Below are positions 56,674 to 64,000 of a stretch of 64,000 nt of DNA, piece after piece. Made by a program: the position numbers and the translations under genes. The DNA is from Amborella trichopoda. Taxonomy: Eukaryota; Streptophyta; Magnoliopsida; Amborellales; Amborellaceae. The stretch spans positions 50,331-114,330 of the forward strand of contig NW_006497609.1 of NCBI RefSeq assembly GCF_000471905.2, given 5' to 3'. The notes under the pieces are model-generated. The model saw only the letters and a list, made by a program, of their open reading frames with translations. It was not told where the DNA came from and did not search any database. Position 1 is the first letter of the stretch. Each line of letters begins with the position of its first letter.

Positions 56674-58020
56674 ATTAGAGTAAAAATGTTTATCTTTATT
56701 GATATACATCATTATGAATACATAATGAGATATATATATAAATGGATATATATCTCTTAGGTGTCTCTTGATTATGATAAGATTAGTTAGTAGTTATCCA
56801 TAACCATTGATATTTATCTTTAAATGTGAAAGACTTTCTCTGCAACCCAATTGTGCCATTGCTTCCCTAACACCTCAGCAACCCGGTTGTTTCATTGCTT
56901 CCCTATTGTGCCATTGATTCCCTAGATGTGTTCCCAACAAGCTCCCCACCGTGCCATTGCTTCCCTACAAGCTCCCCATCGTGCCACCTGTAACCCTCAT
57001 TTCGTTCTCAACAACCAACCCAAAAAAAAGCTTTCTCCACCTCCAAAACTGCCTTCTTGCCCGTGCAACAACCTTTCTGAAACCTATTAGTCCTACTTTT
57101 GCACCCCCACCTTGCAGGACAAGGACTGTAGGTGTAGATGCAACAAATTTGGCATGGAATGACACCTTTTTTTTTTTTTGGTAGCAGATTAATACCGGAG
57201 GAGTTGTGAATCTGGGCGCAGTGCCTACCTTGATGTGCGTAAGATTGATCTGGATTTGAAACTGCCTCTAAATCCACCTCTAAAAATGGCCTGTGGAAAT
57301 GGCCGATGTGAACTATCTGTCGAGTCGTTCCGTAGAGTCGTTCTTCGACTATCCGTCGAGTCGTTCTTCGACTATCCGTCGAGTCGTTCTTCGACTATCC
57401 GTCGAATCGTTCTTCGACTATTAGTCGAGTCGTTCTTCGACTATTAGTCGAGTCGGTCTTCGACTATCCGTCGAGTCGTTCTTCGACTATCCGTCGAGTC
57501 ATTCTTCGACTATCCGCTGAGTCCTTCTTCGACTCTCTACAAAACAGCCTTTGTCTTTGTACTGGCTTGTGTTCTGGACTGCAAGCTGCTGAATCTGTCT
57601 CAAATCGTCATTGAGTTCTGTTGGCTCTTCCAAATATCATTTTGTGCTTGTTCTTCAAGCAAGAGACCACTGCTTTTATTGGTGGTCACACCATGCACGT
57701 GAAGACTTAAAGATCCAACTCGTTCATTTCTGCAACTTATTTTTCAAACTCCAGCTGTGTTATGTAAAAGCATCTTGGGTTTGACGAGGAGTATTAGAGT
57801 ATGTTTATCTTATTGATATGTCATTACAAATACATATTTGTATATGTATGGATATATATCTCTTAGGTGTCACTTGATTATGATAAGATCAGTTAGTAGT
57901 TATCCATAATTGCTGGTATTTATCTTTAATTGTTACTGGCTGTATATTTATACAAGTCATGTATATTCTTGATGAATCAAGAAAAGAGATAGTTCTCTGC
58001 AATATTAAGAAATACAATTT
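56674..58020 (+). mobile_element. non-autonomous LTR-ended element
   Basis: A left terminal block (56674-56850) and right terminal block (57787-58020) share ATATATCTCTTAGGTGTC, TTGATTATGATAAGAT and AGTTAGTAGTTATCCATAA in the same order, so they are direct repeats. The right copy is preceded by TTTGACGAGGAGTATTAGAG, like the end of a copia body. The 930 bp interior carries no retroelement protein; it has CCATTGCTTCCCTA repeats (56860-56970) and a 23 bp tandem array (57341-57540). No priming site was found. The left block is shorter than the right and the element looks decayed. A TRIM-like or deleted copia derivative is the best guess. Confidence 0.45.
57341..57540 (+). repeat. 23 bp tandem array with built-in hairpins
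   Basis: Unit TTCTTCGACTATCCGTCGAG plus TCG repeats about nine times (starts at 57341, 57364, 57387, 57410, 57433, 57456, 57479, 57502, 57525), with two copies reading ATTAGTC for ATCCGTC. Each junction reads AGTCG-TTCTT-CGACT, a perfect 5 bp stem with 5-base loop. Identity between units is high. Confidence 0.95.
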
Positions 58021-58807
58021 CTTAATAAAAAATTTAATAGCTCTAAAATAAATAAATTGCAAAGAAAATAAACTAAAATTAAAAAAAATAACTAAATTAA
58101 AAGAAGAGAAGAATTACTTACCTTAGGCACTTGAAACTCGGAATTTCAGCCTTGGATCAGTTTGTTCTTTTCATGCCACCATATCCTCTTTTGGATGCTT
58201 TTGCTTACTGAAATTTGGTGTATCTAAAACTCTGTCACTTAGATCTAGGGTTTCTAAGGCTTACTTAGTCACTTAGATCTAGGGTTTCTAAGGCTTTAGA
58301 AGGAACTAAGGATTTTTAGGTAAGGTTTACCTAATTGTTTTTAAAGTTTAGAGATAGTTTACCCTAATTTTTTAAGGGATTTTGGGACTCCTATCTTATA
58401 AATGAATTTGGGATTTTGTTTATATTTGTGGAGAATTTCCTGTTTTTGCCTAATTTCCTGGCATTTATCTAAGGTTTATCCTATTTACTTGTATTTATTG
58501 GGATTTTTTTAGTATTTTCTAGGATTTTTCGTATGAGAGATTATTCTCTGTTTTCATATATTTTTCATATATATTTTATGGGATTTTTGGAAGGGGTATT
58601 TATAGTTTGAAGTAAGGCTATGGTTGAAAATAGGTCAACTCGATTCAAGGGTCCAGATTCGATTAAAAATTCTTGGAATTTCATATTTTCGTGGAATATT
58701 TGGATAAAATCCGACTTTAAATCTTATGGTACCTGAGACTTACACCACTTGGTCAAACATGAGTGACAACCTAAAAGCACCCCTCTACTTAAAAGTTATT
58801 ACACATA
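58021..58807. other. gene-free stretch with a 34 bp duplication
   Basis: TCACTTAGATCTAGGGTTTC followed by TAAGGCTT occurs twice (about 58227-58296). The rest is T-rich with no gene. Confidence 0.5.
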
Positions 58808-59140
58808 ATTGTCCTAGACACAAGATGTGAAAAGGTGTAACACATCCGGTCCTTGTTGCAAGACCTTAAAAAGCATTACACATATTGGGACCTTAAAAAG
58901 CATTACACATATTGGTCCTAATCACAAGACCTTAATAGATGTTACACTCTCGGTCCTAAAAGCAAGATCTTAAAATCCGTTACACATGTTGGTCTTAGTC
59001 GCAAGACCTTAAAAGGTGTTACATATATTTGTCCCAGTTGCATGACCTTAAAAGATATTACATATATAGGTCCTATTTGTAAGACCTTAAAATGCATTAC
59101 ACATATCATTCCTGGTTGCAGGACCCTAAAAGGCACCACA
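58808..59140 (-). repeat. ~42 bp minisatellite
   Basis: Units of the form GGTCCTAGTTGCAAGACC then TTAAAAGGTGTTACACATAT repeat about eight times with decay. Because the unit is close to 42 bp, the minus strand keeps one open frame over several units (stop at 58942, frame to 59298), giving a 14-residue repeat like FKVLQLGPIYVTP. Probably not a gene: the upstream half of that frame is low-complexity Phe/Leu. Confidence 0.75.
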
Positions 59141-59451
59141 AAGAAAAATAAAATGAGAAGAAAATAAAAACAAACAAAAATTAAATGAAAAAAAGCCAGG
59201 CATGGTGAAAAACCAAGCGAGTAGAAAGAAAGGTAGACATGGTGTAAAAACCATGGGCAAAAGAGCGAAAACAAAAATAGAAGAATAGTGAAAACCATCT
59301 CATGGTGCCTTTCCCTTCAAGTGCAAGTAAATACCTTCAAATATGTCAGTGAAAATATAGTGACTCCAAAATATTAAAGGAATCAAAGAACAAACACTCA
59401 ATGACAAATCCACCCCCAATTTCATATAATAGAAAATAAGGATTTTTACAT
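59141..59451. other. gene-free A-rich stretch
   Basis: A-rich sequence with repeats of CATGGTG and AAAACCA. No gene or element end recognised. Confidence 0.4.
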
Positions 59452-59846
59452 GGGAAAAGTTCATATAGAGCCAAGGTTCTAAACAATCAAATTTGAGCCT
59501 ACCTCAAAAATTTCATTAGAAGGGGTTGTTTTGATGCCCAAATATCTTTAAATTGATCATCTCGACATCAAGATGCATGGACATGAGAAAAAAATGGATT
59601 ACAAGTTTTGGAAATAGTTTATGTTGTGACACATTTTTTGGACTGTCAATTTTTTATATTTTCAAGTTTATATAGATATGTCGATCTACACTATTTTTGA
59701 AGATTTAAACTTTATAAATAATTATGAAAATATATTTTAAGGCTATCACAAAGATTTCCAATATTGAAACCACATTTCTCAATATTATTTGAAGGTTGGC
59801 TCTAATTTGATTGTTTAGAGCCTAGGCTATATACAAACCGAACCTT
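59452..59846 (+). mobile_element. Mutator-like MITE, family 1
   Basis: A 395 bp copy. Ends are GGGAAAAGTTCATATAGAGCC-like and GGCTATATACAAACCGAACC. TTTTTACAT flanks it on both sides (59443-59451 and 59847-59855), a 9 bp target duplication. Interior as in the 21878 copy. Confidence 0.8.
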
Positions 59847-59855
59847 TTTTTACAT

Positions 59856-61159
59856 TTAAGTGGGGTTTGTGAGGAGTTTCAAGGAATTTCAATCCCTATT
59901 ACATTTTACATCAGACCTCCATACGAATCCGAACAACCTTGATTCAGATCTTGAATCACATTAACAAACCTTAAAAAGAAACATACTAAGAAAATGGAAG
60001 AATATCAATACTGAGGGGTATGATCACGTACACCTAACTATTCGCAAGGGTGTTATCCATGCTCTGCTCCTTTACGGACTTGGGCTTTAAGAAAATAGAG
60101 GATATTGGGTTTGTCTCTCTTTATCAATATCTTTACACGCAGGATGCCAGCATTATCAGAGGCTTCTCTCCTTATTGAGGCATGTTATAACTGACACAAT
60201 GTCACTCTCTTTTTATCTCTTTATATCAGTATGTCCCCTTCTCTACTGTATTAATGAGGTTTTTATAGATTTCTACAGGTGATAAGCATGGAGAAATATA
60301 GTACTTATCAGAAACCTGATGGCTGGCACAAGAGCTCTCACGGTATAGGTGAACGCTTTCAAATTCAAATTCAAATGGGCTTAAAGTGGTTTAAGTACAT
60401 ATATTCTAATCTTGCTTTGAATTTGAATCCTTTGTAGATTTGAATTTAAATTCGAAATAACCAATTGTCTTTGTTCCTTGCGTGAGGAATCAAGGAAAAT
60501 AGTTACATGCATCTATCGTCTGTCAAACCAACATACAGTGTTGTCATGTCTGAGTCCAAGTTGGTGAGTCCTTTTAACCTGAAAATTTGCATGGTGATAT
60601 AGGATTCGAGATGAAAAGGATTTCATAGTACCCCTTCATATCTTATTTCCCTTATTTATTCACTTTTAACCATAAAAATTTGCCCCGACAAATCTTTTTA
60701 TACCATTTCATCCCAATATGAGAGAGATAGGTAGCCCTCAACGTGGCATTGAGAGGCAGAAAAGGAAAATAATATAATAAAAAAATCTTTTTGAAATCTT
60801 TTTGGGTTAAAAGATATAATGGGGTGGGAGATATAATGGGGTGGGTTAAAAAAGTTTTTGAAACATTTTTGAAATGTTTTTTTGGTTGAAATAATGTAAA
60901 AAAGTTTATTGGGGCTAATTTTTATATTCAAAAGTGACTAAATGAAGGGAGATATCTGTTTTTTATTCCTAACCTTTTGTCTTTTAGTAAGCAACTGGTA
61001 TTATTAACCTTTTGTCTTTACAAAGCTCATGCTTCCAATAACGCATTCTTCTTTCACTTCTACATTGCCAAATCGATAGCCAAACTTCAAGTAAAAGCCA
61101 GTAAGGATTTTGTAAATCAAATAAAATAAAAATCACCGAGTGGACAATGTCACTGAGTT
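59856..61159. other. gene-free stretch
   Basis: Has a repeated GATATAATGGGGTGGGTT-type block (60807-60848) and a TTTTTGAAAYMTTTTTG repeat (60788-60880). Contains GAATTTGAATTTAAATTCGAA-like palindromes near 60400-60455. No gene. Confidence 0.4.
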
Positions 61160-61538
61160 TCATTTCATTTGTCGTAGATCCGAAATGGGATTGATGGCCT
61201 TGATCGAGCAGTCTCGGCCAATGGATGCTCCAAGAGAGGTAAGGTATAGACAGAAGGCTTCAGTGCCTTAGAGCAACTTGACAAATTGGAGATGGGTGGA
61301 GGTGGTTATCCGATGAAGAAGCCATGATTTTCAGCAAAAAAAAATCACCTTTGAAAAATGGCCTCTAAAAACAGTCAATCTGCAGAGTTGTGTTTCGACT
61401 CTATGGTGAGTCGTATTTTGACTTATCTGTTTTCTCGACTCTCTGTTCTTTGTATGATCGTCTTTGTATGATCGAATATGTTTTCCTGCTTTTCTGTCCC
61501 CAGTGAAGATCTGAAATTTTTTGTCTGATTGCTTGAGC

Positions 61539-61687
61539 TACTCTGATATAGCCGTATGTTCCCCTATGTTCTTGAGGCCCTAGCCTACTCTGATATGGCC
61601 GTGTTGTCCTGAGGCCCTATGTTCTTGAGGCTCTAGCCTACTCTGATATGGCCCTATGTTCATGAGGCCCAATGTTCCTGAGGCTTG
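61539..61687 (+). repeat. ~50 bp tandem repeat (three units)
   Basis: CTACTCTGATATRGCC followed by ATGTTCTTGAGGCYCTAGC occurs three times with internal expansions of the GAGGCCC/ATGTTC motif. Confidence 0.8.
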
Positions 61688-61796
61688 CCACTTTCTATGC
61701 TGCTTGATCAAGCAATCTGCGCATTGCAATCATTGCTTCTCTTAGCTCACGCTATGCACCTCTACTTGTTGTTTTTGCAACTTAGTATTGTTCAAA

Positions 61797-61908
61797 CTCC
61801 AGTTGCTTTGTGTAAGATCATCTTGAGTTTGAGGAGGGTGTTAGTGTATAGAAACTCCAGCTGCTTTGTGTCAGAACATCTTGAGTTTGACGAGGGTGTT
61901 AGTGTATA
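61797..61908 (+). repeat. ~64 bp tandem duplication at the LTR junction
   Basis: AAACTCCAGYTGCTTTGTGT with CATCTTGAGTTTGASGAGGG and TGTTAGTGTATAG occurs twice in tandem, duplicating the polypurine-like tract and LTR start of the surrounding relic. Confidence 0.8.
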
Positions 61909-62399
61909 GATATGTATCATGTTAGTATTGATATTAGATGTCTAGGCATTTCTTGATTATGATATGTTTAGTTAGTAATTATCAATAACTCTTGGTATCT
62001 ATCCATAACCATATATTTATACAAGGTTTTGTAATTCTTAATCAATTAATATACAAAGAGTTTTCTGTAGTATTTTGAATTCTATCATAAGTCTCACATC
62101 AAATGGATCAGTATCAAAGGAGATATAGCTCGTCAATGTCGACATATTTGTTTTATAAATTTCGACAGCAAATCTAACGATTGAGGCCTCAACTCCTTTG
62201 TTCTCAAGGGATTATAGAATTGGGAACTTGATACTCTTGTAAAGGAGCTCATAATGCAAATCTCCACAAAATTGATACCAAGACTCTACATATCTTTGGG
62301 AGATATTAAGGTCCGGCGGTCAAACTTTTCCACAATTTTAATGCCACTATTGTAAAGCTATCCACTTTCATGTGGGAGACCTATAGAGTGTCGTCGTCC

Positions 62400-62637
62400 A
62401 ATGGTTGGGCATTAAGAAATCTAATGATTTGAGTCTCATGAGAAAACTCATTGTACATTAGGAAAAATCTCAATTTTAAAGACGGGAGGTCATCCTGGCT
62501 GTTGAGTATATACTTGGCAATGGTTGGGCATTAAGAAATCTAATGATTTGAGTCTCACAAGATAACTCGTCCTACATTAGGAAAAATCTCAATTTTAGAG
62601 ACAGGAGGTCATCCTGGCTGTTGAGTATATACTTAGC
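62400..62637 (+). repeat. 119 bp tandem duplication
   Basis: AATGGTTGGGCATTAAGAAA starts at 62400 and again at 62519. The two 119 bp units differ at only about ten positions, so the event is comparatively recent. Confidence 0.92.
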
Positions 62638-63879
62638 ACACGACCGATACACTCTTAGTTGCCTATAAAAGATGGTTCAAATCATCTCCAAATGACCTCA
62701 AACTTTCATGAGGGTTAGTATACCTCACATCTAATTTCTCAAAGTTTTGGATCAATCCCCAACTATCACGAGGGAATAGAAGGTTGGGGCATATCCTTGC
62801 AATAAACAGATTTGGGTCATATACCAAATGATATCCAATTTATATGAATCTTGGAACAAAGCATATAAGGCATCATTAAGACTATTTGCAAAGCTCTACC
62901 TTATTTTGATATGATTTGATGAAGTTTTATAAGATTTAGCGCTCAAAACCCTTTCTGACAAAGGTGGATCTAAAGGCATATCAAATAACACTCACTCGTT
63001 TATTATTATGTGGAGAGGCATTTAGGGATCATGGGAATATATGTCACAGGTTTTGGTCTCATATCAAAATTATTTGATAGTCTGTTATGATTGATCAGTC
63101 GTCAATATACATACAATGACCGGTTATCAAGGCTTTAGGGCATATCAAGGCTTTAGATGGCAAGTCTTGATTTTGTTTTACTTTTTTATGATATTTGAAA
63201 TGCTTTTTGCATATATGTTTTGAAATTATGTTCATTGGGCTTGTATCATGACTCGTCATCTGTCAGACTTATATGGGACTGGCGAGTGCTAGCCTCTTAT
63301 CTTTTGAAATTATATCTTGCCTTTGCTTATGGATCTTTCAAGTATATTTGCCTTCGTATTTTGGCTCCAAAAGCACACCCAATACACTCCTAGATAACTC
63401 TGATAATCAATACCTTTAAACTATCCCATTTAACCCATGACTCATCAGTACATTCATGCAATATGCTCATGATTGGTCCATCAAAACCAATTAAGAAGTA
63501 GATTGGATCCCAAATTCACTTAGGATTGCAAGTGTACTTTCAAGAACGATTCATGTCCGGTCGGTCAATTCCGGCAACGACTTTTGCTTAGTTATCTTAG
63601 GTATCATAATAAGTCGCGAAGGATCTCTCCCCGGAGCATAAACATTCCATCTCATATCCAAGATTCGGACCAATACAATGTCAATACCCAAGTCATGCAA
63701 CTATACTTTGAAGAATGAAAGTGTCAAGGTTAAGGCCATTGGCCTTAAAAATCACATTCTTCATACAGTGGCCTATAGATCTACTAAGTAATGAAGTTTA
63801 ACCACCACTAGAAATAACCGGTCTCGACCGGCTAACCATGAAGCCGTTCCAGCATATGCATCCTCGGACCAAACCCAAA
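62638..63879. other. gene-free stretch
   Basis: Moderately AT-rich, no long open frame, no retroelement domain. Short repeats include AAGGCTTTAGGGCATATC/AAGGCTTTAGATGGCAAG (63130-63165) and ACCGGTCTCGACCGG (about 63817-63831). A non-coding LTR of an unknown element is possible. Confidence 0.35.
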
Positions 63880-63992
63880 CTTGTTACATGGTGAGGAGCC
63901 GAGTCCACGAGTCTCAACCCTAGATCCCCCAACCCCCATGCTACAAGACCGTAGGGCACTAACACACTCTGCCAACTTGCCTGTCATATAAA
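63880..63992 (-). mobile_element. SINE-like tRNA head, minus strand
   Basis: On the minus strand GGCAAGTTGGCAGAGTGTG (A-box-like) is followed by GGTCTTGTAGCATGG and then GGGTTGAGACTCG (B-box-like), close to the layout of a tRNA-derived plant SINE. A canonical cloverleaf is not preserved. The body would run toward lower coordinates. Confidence 0.5.
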
Positions 63993-64000
63993 ACTACTGA

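Larger units (their letters stand above)
61160..62085 (+). mobile_element. 3' part of a related non-autonomous LTR-ended element
   Basis: The segment around 61350-61440 (CTCTAAAAACAGTC, GTTTCGACTCTATGGTGAGTCG) recalls the interior at 57270-57350. The end (CATCTTGAGTTTGACGAGGG then TGTTAGTGTATAG) matches the join before the right terminal repeat of the 56674 element, and an LTR-like block with TTTCTTGATTATGATATG and TAGTTAGTAATTATCAATAA follows. The left LTR is absent. Relic. Confidence 0.4.

Noticed and set aside
57341-57540. CRISPR-like array
   Set aside because: The units are contiguous with no unique spacers and the DNA is clearly plant; it is a tandem repeat.
58942-59298. 118-codon membrane protein on the minus strand
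   Set aside because: Half is low-complexity Phe/Leu from A-rich DNA and half is a minisatellite translation.

Overview
The window is nuclear DNA of a flowering plant, probably a species with a large, repeat-rich genome. The evidence is two intronless plant-type polyamine/amino-acid permease genes, a ROTUNDIFOLIA-like (RTFL/DVL) small-peptide gene, and an AT-rich background filled with plant transposons: Ty1/copia fossils, Mutator-like and hAT miniatures, a LINE 3' end and tRNA-headed SINEs. I could not identify the species. A 20-base N run at 30592-30611 marks an assembly gap. Only three host genes are well supported. Two PUT-family (polyamine uptake transporter) genes lie on the minus strand about 20 kb apart, at 10433-11932 and 31962-33491. 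They are close paralogues in the same orientation, GC-rich islands in AT-rich DNA, and look like a tandem duplication later pushed apart by transposons. The third is an RTFL/DVL peptide gene of 61 codons at 55486-55671 on the plus strand. All three have upstream open frames that could affect translation if transcripts start far enough upstream. LAYOUT. 1-1.7 kb: compound microsatellites, AT-rich DNA and a hairpin miniature element. 1.75-3.08 kb: a long-inverted-repeat element carrying a gene-like frame (Pack-MULE-like). 3.1-7.6 kb: AT-rich DNA with a ~430 bp direct duplication and a possible LTR relic. 7.6-10.3 kb: a 986 bp foldback element and further miniatures. 10.4-12.1 kb: first PUT gene. 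13.5-18.65 kb: copia fossil A. 20.5-24.9 kb: two Mutator-like miniatures with 9 bp target duplications, a hAT transposase relic and SINE heads. 24.8-29.7 kb: GA-rich and GT-rich low-complexity DNA, then long non-coding DNA with one more miniature. 30.4-31.1 kb: two more miniatures. 31.9-33.7 kb: second PUT gene. 34-37.4 kb: duplications, a foldback, copia fossil B and an opposite-strand LTR. 38-43.7 kb: an unidentified coding-like fragment and copia fossil C, which has both LTRs. 43.7-45.96 kb: a 2.2 kb non-autonomous hAT element. 46-49.1 kb: minus-strand copia fossil D, containing a foreign-looking 270 bp insert between duplicated flanks. 50.45-51.7 kb: LINE 3' end. 53-54.2 kb: a SINE and a miniature. 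55.1-55.9 kb: RTFL gene. 56.7-62.1 kb: LTR-ended non-autonomous repeats with unusual internal tandem arrays, plus another miniature. 62.1-64 kb: a 119 bp tandem duplication and a SINE-like tRNA head. The host genes do not form a pathway here. The main story is one duplicated transporter gene and one peptide gene in a transposon-built region whose most active recent families appear to be Mutator-like miniatures.
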